From Rhizophlyctis rosea (Eukaryota; Chytridiomycota; Chytridiomycetes; Rhizophlyctidales; Rhizophlyctidaceae), in the NCBI GenBank assembly GCA_027596075.1, contig JADGJC010000349.1:2833-39774 (forward strand): 36,942 nucleotides of DNA. Direction: 5' to 3'. How positions within the stretch are numbered: the first letter of the stretch is position 1; each line of letters starts with the position of its first letter. A program made the position numbers and the translations under genes. Shown in pieces: positions 1 through 10,883 of the stretch. The notes under the pieces were generated by a model that saw only the letters and a list, made by a program, of their open reading frames with translations, was not told the DNA's origin and searched no databases.

Positions 1-191
1 GTATGATTGGCGATACGTGGATTTGTATATGAAGATGAATAACTTGTTAGTGGGTCGATGAACAGACACGTTTGACATCATGGCGCACTGGGAGGGTACC
101 GAAAATTTGGTTAATGAAGGCACTTGTGCACGCATTGGCATGGACAAATTCGTGACGCCAAGTGCATCTGAACTACAGCCAACCTAACATT

Positions 192-984
192 ATGAAAAAA
201 TGGTCAGAGTCAAGTCTAAGTCGCACTGCAACACCCACGCCTACCACTGTTGGCATCCGCACGACGTCAGGAACGAAGAGTAGATCATCAAAGAAAAAGA
301 GTACCGTCAAAAAGGGTGGGAAAGATGACGCGTCTTCCTCAGTGCTTCTTTCAGGGTCTGAGCAGTGAGTCAATTATTCATTGCGTTGATGCAATGGAGT
401 TTAAAGTAATGGTAAAATGTTGACAGGCGAAGCTTCACCACTTCAACATCGTCTGCAAATGTCATAAGACCATCGAATCCTGACACCGTCTCCAGTATGT
501 ATATTGTGATGCGAATTGCATAAGACTGTGATTGGAGATCGAGGTGAAGGATGTATAGGACATCGCCCACGTTGCCAAAGCATATTGATGGCAGAAGTGG
601 GTCGGATGTGAATGGTCCACACAGATGGACATTGAAACTCGCACACTAACCAACATTTGTTCTTCAACAAACCTCCCTTACACCAAACAGCTGCGTCGGC
701 ACCAACATTCCCTGCACCTGTTTCCCAACCACGCAGTGTAGAAATATCATGGAAAGGCTTTCACGCCTCACAGCCCAAACCTCTCAACCTCGACCCTCTG
801 AAAAAGCCTAGACGCTGGGAACGAAAGCTTACACCCATTGTCACGTTTACGGGGTTTCCCATCGATGTTGGGATGTGGGTTACGGGTGAGTTGCGCCTGT
901 TGGTGTCTGTTATTTGGAATCGACCAATTCAAGGTCATCATTACTTCCCTTCTAGATGATGATCCGAAACTGACAGGTCTATAG
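192..984 (+). CDS. small basic protein, possible INO80 complex subunit Ies4-like
   Basis: Four exons join in frame (192-364, 427-494, 691-885, 956-984) to give 154 residues. The N-terminal half is Ser/Thr/Lys-rich with a basic cluster (SRSSKKKSTVKKGGKDD), which suggests a nuclear protein. The conserved-looking part is C-terminal: PRRWERKLTPIVTFTGF followed by a W at the end of a short strand and an acidic tail. This W-x3-K ... (S/T)F(S/T)G ... W pattern is what I remember of the fungal INO80 remodeler subunit Ies4, which is also a short protein with a basic N-terminus. The start is the first ATG of the open frame; an exon further upstream cannot be excluded because the window edge is close and 66-178 is also open in another frame. 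Intron 2 (495-690, 196 nt) is longer than usual here. The gene call is moderate and the Ies4 name is a hypothesis. Confidence 0.45.
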
Positions 985-1506
985 ATAAGTCTGTACTAGA
1001 TTTCGGATAAGTACCTTTTTCTTTTATGTAGTTTTGGTAGCTATTCTGTAAATAGTATTGTTGCCAGGTGGGATCATATATGAATACATCGTAATCAATC
1101 AGATGTTCATATTCTGCCTGTTGAGTTCTGCATCGGCACAGTCTTATTATGCATCGAAGCGTAATATCGCACAAGATGCTTTTGAACCCTTCCATCATCG
1201 TGCCGAATATTGGGAGTTCTGGGACAGTCTGCTGGCCGCCCTATTCCGCTCTACTGCAAGAGGTCCATTCAGTCAGTACCTGTCACTCGACAACTGTGGC
1301 AGGTGGAAGGCTTGCACGTGTACTTTACCTAGATCCCCAAAAGCACGCGGCACTTCACGCAACCTAGTATTTGTCGCCACATGCGGCGGGTCCCCAGGCA
1401 AGGGTGTCCGTGCCAGTTTGGACCGATTGGCGAATGCCATTTCCATTTCCGCAATTCTGACATGGGTTGGTGATGAATGTTGCTATATATAAACGAAATG
1501 GGATGC
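985..1506. other. intergenic, convergent 3' ends
   Basis: The Ies4-like gene on + and ARMC9 on - end towards each other here. Open frames on both strands are short, lack splice support and show no recognisable domain. I see nothing functional beyond presumed 3' UTR sequence. Confidence 0.5.
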
Positions 1507-4500
1507 TTACTCTTCTGGACTGAAGTCCTCAATTTGTTTCTTTTTTCTGTCTCCTTTGTGGGGTTTGATCTTGGTTTTGGGGGAAACATCGGTCTGACGG
1601 TGAGAATTAACGGTATTTTCGTGTGTGAGTTCAGTTTACCTTCCGCATGTTGGAACTTTGGTGCGTACCTGGCCTTCAAGGTTGTCCCCTTCCTTCTCTC
1701 CCCCCGCCATGCCTCCCACGTCTCTCCCTCGTCTCATCCCACTGTCAGCAACCGGCACAGGCGTGCCGCCCCTTGACCTGTCCATACTCCCGCCCAACCT
1801 CCTTCCAAGAGTCTGAGGACCCTTGAGAGGTATTGCAACAGGTATGGGCGTTGTGGGTCTCGAGTGGGGTGTAACAGGCCTCCTCATCTCTTCAGCAGTT
1901 GCCGGTATAGCGACAGTTTGTTTCACTGGTAGTGGAGTTTGTCGATGCGGCAGGGTCTATGTGCAAGTTGTCCCAACATCAGAGGTCCAATCCATTTTTG
2001 GATCAGCGGTCGATAATTACCATTACTGTTTTGTGAGGCATGTTTCCACCGACAAGGCCATCAGCTTTACAGAACCTCTTCGCCAACAATTCATCGCCAC
2101 TGAGTTCGCCGTCATTTGCTGGAATGAGGTCGTCCGATTCTTCGTCGTCACCTGCATCTTGTTCATCCTATCAAATAACTTTACTATAAGGACCGTGACG
2201 TGACGGGGGGCGTGCGAAATCAAGCAGCACTGATTTACCTCCTCCTCCTCGTAATCCTGCTCTTCACCATCCTCACTAATTACATCACTAAAGTCCTGTT
2301 CCTCCTCTACAACATCGCCAATGAGGCAACTCAACATTTCGCTGTTGCCATCTTCTCGCAATTGATCGATCATACATACCACTTTCCAAAACCTCGATAA
2401 CAAACCCAATCTGCTTCTTCAACCCTTCCTCACTTCCATCCCGAACATACCGCAACATATCACCCAAACCCAAAGCTCGTGCCTGCTCTTTGATACTCGG
2501 CTCCGTCAATATACTATACAGAGTTCCATTGACGTAGGTTTTGACCTGAGCAAATCAATTCAGTCACACACAGACCGACTATGGCAAACATCTTCCAACA
2601 GCAAGATTGTAAGACAAACCTGCAAACTACCTTCCTCACCAACTTCACTCAGAACCTTCAAAACCCTTTCCCTCTCCCCATCTTTGGCGCACTGCCTCTT
2701 CCCTTCGGTCCTCAGGCAAAGGTTCATGAACAAGGCCGTCCCGTATTGAATGCTATATTCCGAAAGGGAGTCGTGGTCCTCCAACAAAGAAAGCAGGTAA
2801 GGAATAAAGCCTAATGTTGAATTGAGAATAGCAGATTGGGCGGTTCGTCTGAGGTAATTCATGGATATGAAACCATAAGCGTCGTTTATTTTCGTAGGGA
2901 ATGAGAAATACAAGCATGAAGTCACACGTACCGTAAACTCAATTTCTGCAACCCTCCCAAATAGTTTTGTCTCAAAATGGTATCTCCTTCTTCACCCTTC
3001 ATACCCTCCACAAGCAATTGGATCAGGCGCTGTGTATGCTGCCCTTGGAGAAGGTATTCCCTTCCGATGCAGTCCGACGCCATCATATTGGTCAGTTTGG
3101 CAACTTGTTCCCGAATTGTCGGCGACTTGTTCGTCAGGAGGCCAAGGAGCAGGGACTGATTAAAACGAATGTGTTCGGAAGATTCACAGTCAGCTTTTTG
3201 AAGACAATGACTAGCGCTGCAGAAACAGATATTGATAAAACAAACCTTGCCCGCTTGCACACCCAAGAAATCATTCTTTACATATGTTGCCACAATTTCG
3301 CGACGTTTCGTCGGGGTTCTGGATCCCAGCCTCTGAACGAAATTGTCATCAATGTGGACTTGGACTCGATGTCATGTTTGGGTTCCTCGAATTTTCTTTC
3401 CATATCGACTCACCATCCGCAAAGCCTGCACCAGGAACCCGACCTCCCTAACTTCGGCTGCATCACTTCCGGTTTTCGATAAGGCCCTCTTGAGCCCAAC
3501 GTAATCCAATCTATCTTCCAATTTTTCATAACGCAAGACTCTTGAAGTTTGTGATGGAGGCGGACGTTGCCGAGGTTGTGGGGACTGGAATCCATTGTTT
3601 TGGGGTGGTGGAAGTGTCGGATGTCTGCAGGAACATGAGAAATGGTTCAGTAAAAGAAGCATCTTCCGGTTTTGAGACCGAAAACAAACCTTTGTGATAG
3701 TGCTAGATGGGAGGCATCATCTTTTTCATGCTGACGTCTTTTGAATGAGGCCAGTCTTTCGCATATGCTTGACAGATACGCGGTGGTGATCTGCACCGCA
3801 AACAACCAAATCAATACAATTGAACAGTGAGGCTCACTTCTTAGACATCTCTTACTCCGCAAGACAGTTATTACCTCCTCACCATTGATACAGGCAGCAA
3901 GAGTTTGAACCAATTCTGATGCAATTGTGATGAGATTATGGTAATCGGTTTGGAGCGCACGGTGCTTCAAGCTCCATTGGTGGGCGGATTGCTCAGCTTG
4001 TTGGAGGTGATTGCGGAGAGTGGGGAGTTCGGATTTTGTTGCTGGCGTGCATTGAATTGGATGTATGGGGTAAATTTCCGTGAGCTGAGTTGGAGGAGTC
4101 GGGATCTGATCGTCTTACCTCTGTACTCCTCCGCTAACTTCAGTTCCTCCATCAAACTTAAGCCTTTCCGTACTCCACCTCCGACTCCAATAACACTTTG
4201 AACTCTCTCCTCCACACCCTTCCACCAACCCGCCTCAAACACTTCGCCAAAAGCCGGATGCGTTCGTGGGTCCGGTACGTACGGAAGCGCATAAAACGGT
4301 AAGAATTGTGACGTCCTGTTGCAGATGTCGGAGCCGCGCGTCTCGAGGTAGTGCTTGAAGTCGGGCATTGTTTCGGTCAAGGGATGGGACTGGAAATGGT
4401 AAATCAGATCATGGTCAACTTTTATCTTCCTCTACCAAGTATGCGATGACTCACGTCATGGGTCTAGCTCACAAAATGACGTACCTTCTTCACCTCCTCA

Positions 4501-5066
4501 TCAACACCCGGCAAAATCCCAACGACTGCAAAATAGATGCTGCACAAAAACTCTAGTTTGGCCAATGTCGGGTCATCATCCAACGAATTGGAACTATTGT
4601 CTCTCGATACACGGGAGTGTCTTCCTGATTCATCCAGCTTTACAAAATGTGCATCCCACAACTCAAAGAAAGACGTGCGGTCTCCGGCGCGAAAGGCGCT
4701 GAGGACTAGATCCTGTTCATTGCCCGTTAGACAATAAATATTGCGAAGAAGGCGCAACATTTCACGTTCAGCATCACCTCTGTCGTGCAAGTAAACACCC
4801 ACCTGAACTTCCCTCGCTGTAGCTCGATATGCGGGTCCACCCACGCCTTTCTTCTCGCATTCCGCATCGAATGCTTGTATTGTTGAGGTGTAATGGTTTG
4901 TGTAAAGATACTGTAGGAGATAAGAATAGAAGACACGCGTCAGAACTCCTGAAGTAGAATCAAAAACCTTCGCAACTCTGTAACGGGAAGGTATCTCTGA
5001 AAGTGCGATTCATACACCACGAACGAGCTCGTTGATCCTTTGTTCGGTTTCAAAATCCGTAGTCAT
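1507..5066 (-). CDS. ARMC9: ARMC9 ortholog (LisH and armadillo-repeat basal-body protein)
   Basis: Fifteen exons on the minus strand close in frame: 5066-5018, 4948-4803, 4712-4485, 4389-4119, 4041-3875, 3790-3690, 3624-3414, 3332-3263, 3193-2932, 2848-2620, 2545-2380, 2306-2239, 2167-2027, 1956-1669, 1593-1507. The product is 827 residues, close to vertebrate ARMC9. A LisH motif lies at about residues 27-51 (YLYTNHYTSTIQAFDAEC). It is followed by the family blocks FLPFYALPYVPDP and DYHNLITIASELV, then the armadillo-like block (about 390-630) with YLGGLQKLSLR and ALFMNLCLR, then an acidic and Pro-rich tail. ARMC9 acts at the ciliary basal body in ciliogenesis and Hedgehog/tubulin-modification complexes of animals. 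In a fungus it implies a flagellated zoospore. Uncertain points are the 4948 acceptor (4945 also fits), the 3263 donor and the 2027 donor (2021 also fits). The family call is secure. Confidence 0.95.
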
Positions 5067-5625
5067 TATACTTTCCGGAGCTGTGGTCCTCGAGTTGAAG
5101 AGGATTCGGTACGAGTTGTGTGGTGCAAGCGGAACAAAGAACGTTGTTGGCGAAGGGATTGGCAAATCCGAAAATCGTGAGGTGAGCATGGCGTGTTTGC
5201 AGGTGATCGTCATCCTGATAAATCGGGCTTGAGCCACCCCGAAACGATTTACACACATAAACAAACCAATACTGCATTTCACTCAACCAGCATCCCGCGG
5301 ACCTGTTATATCAGGCTCAGAGATAATGAAGCACAAAGTTTTTGTAAGGAAAGAAGAGACGGGGGTGATTCTTGGACCGTGCCACCATCGTCGACCGGGA
5401 TTACCGGAATATTTTGAAATCCTGTATTGCCATCTGAAGCCTCTAGGCATCCAACGTTGGACATCGCATCACCAATTGCAAAATGCCTTTCTGGATTCAA
5501 ACTCGGCCGTTTTTAAGCTGTAATTGAACTGTCTTGCCTGTAATTCAACAGACTTCAAACAAAGCAGATTCCCACCTCGCCAGCACTAGGTGGGATGTTG
5601 ACGTCTTCTTGATTGTACATCATGA
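5067..5625. other. intergenic, ARMC9 upstream region
   Basis: This stretch lies between the ARMC9 start and the stop codon of the next - strand gene. It must hold the ARMC9 promoter and the 3' end of the upstream gene. I find no clear TATA box and no convincing exon; the open frames present are short and unsupported. Confidence 0.4.
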
Positions 5626-7010
5626 TCACAAAAAGATTAAGATTGAAGGTCTAACGTCTTGGCTTTGCATTGCCTTTTCCCCGATGAACCCTTCCTTTTG
5701 AGATCCTTCGCTGGAGTTACTGAAATTGACGACGCGGGGAGTGAAGTGTGTGGCTTTACAAGAGGTTTCAGACCTTCGTATGTGCGATGCATACTGGAGA
5801 TGGATCATTTGTTAGCATGCGTAAAGGAATTGACTTGAAAAATGATCCCAGGTTCTCACCTTTATATGCACCAAGCATTCCATCAACCGTCCCAGCTCCC
5901 TCCAATGTTGTATGCTGCTCGGAATCATCACATCGTCCACCAGCTTTACCACCACCTGATCATCCACATGCCGGGCTTCCAGAACACGCAGACGTGTTTG
6001 ATAGACCAGCAATCCCGTCGCCCTAATTTTGCTTAACACTTCATCGTTCCCTTTACCCATCTCTACTTGAACAGACACGGATGTAGCTAGTCCCTTCAGC
6101 AATTTTTCACAATCTGTCCGTTCCTTGGCAGCATCCCTCATTGTCGGCCCACCGACGACCTCCACCAACAGTAACGGGACTTTCACCATATCAAACAACG
6201 CCCATCCTATCCCATCATGTAGCGGTCCCCTAGCGTTCTCGTCCTGTTGTTGCAAGGCCCGATCCGACGCGATGAGTGAGTTGTGTTGTTCTCCAGAACG
6301 ATAGTGCAGCCATCGATCATCGAACAGCTCGCTGAATATGAAGTCCACTACTGATGATCGGTACTCTAACTCCGTGGTGTCCGGACTGGTGATGCAGTTG
6401 TGTTTTCGATTATTCGTCAACATGTAGTAGCTGGAGGATGGGACACCTGTGAGAGAGCATCGCTTCAATAACCCCTCCTTTCCTTACCACTTGTCAGCCA
6501 CAGCATGTACGGAATGATACGCAAAGCTCGTCTGTCCCAGCACGTAGCAGTCCTTCAATGCAGTCTTGACCACATTGAGGTCAACCTCTTCATCCTCTAC
6601 CATATCAAATTCTGTGTCCGACTCCCCATCCGATGAACCTTCAATATCTATTGTTGGTGGCGGGGGATCCTCCTTGACCAGGTACAACTTTTCTAGACAT
6701 TTATGATAGTCGGACTTTAGGTATTTTCTGTTGATAATGGCCAATTCGGTTTCGCGTTGCTGGGCGAGATTTGTTAGGTTAGGGTCACAAACCAACTGAC
6801 GCCCATTTATCACCTCATCAAAAAGCTGCAAGTATCTATCATGATCGTTGGGATGGAAACGTCTGGATTGATAGGTGACAGGCATATGCGGAATATCCAC
6901 AACGAGACTATAGCGTGTCAAGAAGTGTTGGACCTGAGCAGAGGAATTCCAATAATTGTCAATGACTGCAAAATCCAGGTGGATATGGTGAAATTCAGGA
7001 TGGCATTACC
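5626..7010 (-). CDS. unrecognised protein with restriction-endonuclease-like (PD-(D/E)XK-type) core, 5' end unresolved
   Basis: Three exons are well supported: 6933-6488, 6430-5860 and 5793-5626. They give 394 C-terminal residues through introns of 57 and 66 nt. A preceding exon ending at 7010 (frame ending PPLVRDQE) joins through a 76-nt phase-0 intron, but its own start is unclear: two frames between about 7011 and 7230 both look coding. The first supported exon ends in an acidic stretch (SDGESDTEFDMVEDEEVD). The second carries the most domain-like region: a W followed by HDGIGWALFD, the strand VPLLLVEVVGG, and a helix with E-x4-C-E-K. A buried D, then E-V-x-G on a strand, then a helix fits the PD-(D/E)XK nuclease-like modules seen in large families of early-diverging fungi and in crinkler-type effectors. 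This is a fold-level inference; the expected catalytic Lys after the E is not evident. It may be the 3' part of one gene together with 7548-8367. Confidence 0.5.
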
Positions 7011-7320
7011 TCCTCCTGATCCCTCACTAGTGGAGGAACATCCGTAGACAACAACGCCAGGGCCACATGCTTTCCATGACTGGTCCTCTCCAATCCTCCA
7101 CATGGTCAAGCTTGCGTTTCTTTCGCTCTTGCTGTTCAAAGTGCATGTTTTCAAGAATGTCATCTGCGACTACAGATCGGCTAAACTGATGACGCTCATG
7201 AAAAGATAGGAATGTGGTCCGAGCTTCTTCTGTCAGTTGCTACACATACATCAGATATATTGAAACAATACAGTGTCCAACCAATACATTTTTGCAATGC
7301 AGCAGCATATTTGTTGCCAG

Positions 7321-7540
7321 CAGTCTCTGGAGAGGGCCTCGACGGCAACAACCCATACACCCCCTCTTCAGCTTGGGCCTCGGGAGCACCAAAGCTTTCA
7401 AGGGTTCTGCCACCAGAATACTGAAACCGAATTCAAAACCTCTGGGAGGGCCTTGAAGGCATCAACCCATACGTCCCCTCATCAAGCCCAGGCCTCTAGG
7501 TCACTAGAGCCTTCAAAGGGATGCCAGAATCCTTTCCTCA
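7321..7540. repeat. diverged direct tandem duplication, unit about 110 bp
   Basis: Two adjacent segments, roughly 7326-7425 and 7440-7540, align in the same order. Both contain a CTCTGG...GAGGGCCT start, then GGCA-CAACCCATAC, CCCCTC, a GGCCTC block, and a CTTTCAAGGG or CTTCAAAGGG block followed by TGCCA-CAGAAT or TGCCAGAAT. The copies differ at many positions, so the duplication is old. It lies exactly where the reading frames of the two flanking - strand gene blocks cannot be joined with confidence. It could be an intron, an intergenic spacer, or a mobile or simple repeat remnant. Confidence 0.5.
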
Positions 7541-7547
7541 CGGAATC

Positions 7548-8367
7548 TTAATAATTTACATTCTTAACCAGTCGTCGCAGTCTATGTTCCATAGCACCAT
7601 TGCACTCTTTCTTATAGTGTGCTCTGAGGTAGCTAAAGGCCTCGTGGAAGGTTGAGATGTGTTTGCTCGCCTGCCGTGCACAAAAGAGTTCGCGGTCGAT
7701 GCTGGGGTCTCGGAGGAATTGAAGGAATATCGTGGAGTATCCTCCGTCCAGCTGGCCATGCTCGAAAAACATTTTGAACTTGTCAAACGTAACAAACGGT
7801 TGCTTCAAAATCGATATGGAGAGAGTCGTTGCGTGAGCTCAAATGAACTTGTGTATTCGGACGGATTGTCTACATACCGTGGGCCACCAGTTATTTTGCC
7901 TGACCGATAGCTCATGGTTTGAGTATGATGGGCAGATGAGAAGGAACCACGCGTGGCCCTCACCTTCCGTCTTCAGTGACTCGTTCGTCTCCTGAAGATG
8001 CAGATGTATTTTCCATATTGAGCGAAAGATGTGTTCAGGTGAGGCCTTGGGAGAGAGAAAGCAATAAATGCCCAAGCGCAAATGGTCCCTCTTGAAAGTT
8101 GATTGGATTATGTCACACACAAATGAATCACGTGATTCGCTTAGCAGAGATTCGGTTCACTTTACACTGTATAGTAGACTGGTCTTTGATAAAGTTCCTT
8201 GCACCGAGTAAATATCGAATTTTTTTCAATTCAGCGGTTGATAGAGACGAGAGGCAATGTTCAGATTCAATCAATCTTCTGTTAGGTGTCACTCCGATCT
8301 CTGGGGTACCAAGCTCTGGGCGCATAAACCGAAAACCAATCCGTTCATCAACAATACAAAGGGACAT
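7548..8367 (-). CDS. unrecognised protein, N-terminal block of an uncertain multi-exon gene
   Basis: Three exons read through in frame: 8367-8161, 8090-7878 and 7802-7548. The introns are 70 and 75 nt, both phase 0. If 7548 is the true stop the product is 224 residues. Alternatively a GTTAAG donor right after codon 7571-7569 would continue the gene leftwards, possibly into the 5626-7010 block. The protein has a run of aromatic and His-rich segments (RDHLRLGIYCFL, SIWKIHLHLQE, NNWWPTQPFVTFDKF) and a cysteine- and histidine-containing C-terminus (SYLRAHYKKECNGAMEHR). I do not recognise a family. No signal peptide or membrane segment is seen. The start is the first in-frame ATG; another ATG lies 14 codons downstream. 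The coding call rests on clean phase-0 splicing across three exons. Confidence 0.45.
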
Positions 8368-8603
8368 AGGTCAAACATGAAGTCACGATGAGAAGGAATG
8401 CAAATCCATCGTCATTTGATACATGATATCACAACTCGTTCCTATCCGAAAACTTCTCCGTGACATCAGGTGCACGAGATACAATAAGGCTTCTTACACA
8501 ACCCGGGGCCAAAACATCGAAGGAGGGGGAGCCATACTGGTGCATCATCTACTAAAACCACAGATGCGCTCTTGATTAGAACTTGCGACTTCCGCACATC
8601 AGT

Positions 8604-10325
8604 TCAATCGATCATAAACTTACCATCATCAAGTTCCAGCGGCGCATCCCCACGTGCCAAAGCTTCATCCTCCGAGTCAGGTACGACATCAACCTGATCG
8701 TCATCCCAAAGATGCGACATGTCTTCCAATTGATTACTCTCGCTACGTGTTGAAGACGCATCCGACTTCTCTCGTTCCGTTCCTCCTTGCTCTTCACTAA
8801 TCACTTCCCGCTCACAATCACCATCACCCACCATCTCCCCATCATCAGCATCACCATCACCATCAGCAGCCTCCCAAATTCGTTCGCCATCCCCTCCCTC
8901 CTCCGTTTCTTCTTCCTTCTCAGCCTCTTCTCCCTTCCCAGCCTCTTCTTCCTTCTCCACCTCCTCCTCCCGCACCAGCTCCTTCCTCGTTCCAGCATCG
9001 CTTTCCGTAATCACATGGCCATTCTCCTCTCTCATCACCACACCTCCACCAGCAGGCAAGCTGCGACCCCTCATCCACCTCGTCTCGACAACAACCTCTA
9101 CACTACATCTAATCTGACTCCTGACCCTCACCACGGGCCCTTGCATATTGGCCGCAACACTGCCTGCTCCCGTTGCTGTTCTTGCCGCACTCCCCGCATC
9201 CACATCGCCCGCCAACCCTCCAGTCGCAGCTCCGCCCTGTACCACGACTGTAGACGGTGAAGCAGGCTCCTTCTTCGCCCAACCACCTTTTCCCTTCAAT
9301 CCCTTTGCCGCTCTTTTTCTCACGGGAGGTTCACTCATAAAGGGTTTCCAATCCCGCTTCACATTCTCATCCTCATCCGAGCACGCTGCACCACGCTTTC
9401 TCTTCTTCCCCTTTCCGGTACCAACGCCACGCCCCCCCCGGCCTCGTTCCCTCTCCTCTTCTAACAGCCCCAACAACCCCTCTGCATCATCTGGATCTTC
9501 CAGAAGCAACGTCAATGGATCAAAAAACGGGTCTGCGTCCAGTTCTGCTAGTGTTGTGGGAGGGATGACTAGGCGGAGCGAGGGGTGTGGTTTTGTGGGT
9601 GATGACGAAGAGGGTTCACGGAGTTCGACTTCAGTGGAACTATACGTGGTTGTCGTTGTTCTTCTCGTAGTTTTTGTTTGTTTGATTTCAACTTTACTAC
9701 CAGACAACGCCTTCAAAGTTGCCAATCGACATGCCGGAGTTGGAGTAGGGCACCATGGCGTGACGGAACGTGAGCGGGGACGGAAGGCGGACGATGGACG
9801 ATTGTGAGGTGTGCTACCGAGATGGGGTTGTGTGAAGCGATTTGACTCTTGCATCACCCCTTTCCTTTTTGGAGTCAGAAGATTTTCGAAAGCGTCTTCG
9901 TCTTCTTCCTCTTCCTCCTCTGTTTCTCCGGTTCCAGAATGCTTCACACCCTCATCACCACTCGCCTCCGCACCTTCCACATCCTCCCCTTCACCCTCAT
10001 CCCCATCATCATCCAACCCCATCAAACTGGCGCTAGCAAATGGTTTGATATGCGTCTTGCGAAGCCACCCCCTGTCAACAACCACCTCTCCCGTGACCAT
10101 ATCGATCTCGTCACAGTCGTCGAAATCTCTACCATACTTTTCGAATATCTCGTCCCAGGCGGTTTTGAGGCGGAGTTGGGAGGCTAGGCGGCGCTGGGCT
10201 ATGTCGTCTCCGAGTGTCAGCGGTGTCTGTTGAATTGGTGGGCGGGGGAAGGTTAGGTGTTGGAGTGTGGGTGGTGCGGAGAGGGTGTGAAGATTTGGTG
10301 GAGGGTGATGGTGAGGTGTTGCCAT
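8604..10325 (-). CDS. SCM3: Scm3/HJURP-family CENP-A histone chaperone
   Basis: Single exon of 573 residues when started at the ATG at 10325; the frame stays open further upstream but only with non-ATG codons. After a His/Pro-rich leader, residues about 41-90 carry the Scm3 core: a helix (AQRRLASQLRLKTAWDEIFE), then KYGRDFDDCDEIDMVTGEVV and a W-L-R end. This matches the fungal Scm3 pattern of IFEKYGRDF ... DEIDL-TGEIVV-N-GHL. The family binds and deposits the centromeric H3 variant CENP-A. The rest is disordered: alternating acidic runs, a basic Gly/Lys segment (GRGGRGVGTGKGKKRKRGAA), and a long Glu-rich tract. The C-terminus ends in DMSHLWDDDQVDVVPDSEDE, an acidic segment that may be a second histone-binding site. 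It faces the AKR7-type gene head to head across about 560 bp. Confidence 0.87.
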   Translation of the reverse strand: MATPHHHPPPNLHTLSAPPTLQHLTFPRPPIQQTPLTLGDDIAQRRLASQLRLKTAWDEIFEKYGRDFDDCDEIDMVTGEVVVDRGWLRKTHIKPFASASLMGLDDDGDEGEGEDVEGAEASGDEGVKHSGTGETEEEEEEDEDAFENLLTPKRKGVMQESNRFTQPHLGSTPHNRPSSAFRPRSRSVTPWCPTPTPACRLATLKALSGSKVEIKQTKTTRRTTTTTYSSTEVELREPSSSSPTKPHPSLRLVIPPTTLAELDADPFFDPLTLLLEDPDDAEGLLGLLEEERERGRGGRGVGTGKGKKRKRGAACSDEDENVKRDWKPFMSEPPVRKRAAKGLKGKGGWAKKEPASPSTVVVQGGAATGGLAGDVDAGSAARTATGAGSVAANMQGPVVRVRSQIRCSVEVVVETRWMRGRSLPAGGGVVMREENGHVITESDAGTRKELVREEEVEKEEEAGKGEEAEKEEETEEGGDGERIWEAADGDGDADDGEMVGDGDCEREVISEEQGGTEREKSDASSTRSESNQLEDMSHLWDDDQVDVVPDSEDEALARGDAPLELDDGKFMID

Positions 10326-10883
10326 TGGTGGGAAAGCAAGCGGCGGCGCGTTCAAAAATGGGATGGGTGGCGATTGTTCTGCGTGTCTATTTTTGCCGAG
10401 CGGCCTTATTAAACCGATTTGTTACAAAAGATAGTATATCGCTCAGTTTCGGCAACGGCAGTGACTTCCGTGTGGATGCCTTGGTTGAGGATGAAAAACC
10501 AAGATGGTGATGGTGTGCGTGATGTTCTTGTTGTTTGACTCTCAATGCAACGGTCACTCTGAAGCAATGTAACCCGAAATGGATTGATTGAAAGTATGAC
10601 TCATTGTGAATCCAACAGACATCTCCTGGCCAATGCAAGAATGACGCGTCTCATCGGACCCATTGCGCGACCCTTCCTGCCTGCCTTCCTGCTCCACTTG
10701 CTCCTGTTGATCCTCTTCGAAATACTCCACTTACTCCAATAGGTAGACGGTGTCTAAGACTTGTAAAAATAGAACTTCTGCGGGAAATATAAAGTCGGCT
10801 CGAAAGGAACCTGTTTGGTAGATCCGCTGCAGATTTGGACTATTCGCTCTACTTGACTTACTTGGAACAATTGAACTGCTATC
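10326..10883. promoter_or_regulatory. shared divergent promoter region between SCM3-like and AKR7-like genes
   Basis: The two genes are transcribed away from each other, so this 558-bp stretch must hold both promoters. A TATAAA at 10788-10793 on + is 91 bp before the AKR7 ATG and is a reasonable TATA candidate for that gene. No matching element is obvious for the SCM3-like side. Open frames here are short and overlap the presumed 5' UTRs. Confidence 0.45.

Noticed and set aside
1058..1492. 144-residue + frame between the Ies4-like gene and ARMC9
   Set aside because: No domain, cysteine-rich random-looking composition, and it runs opposite to the end of ARMC9.
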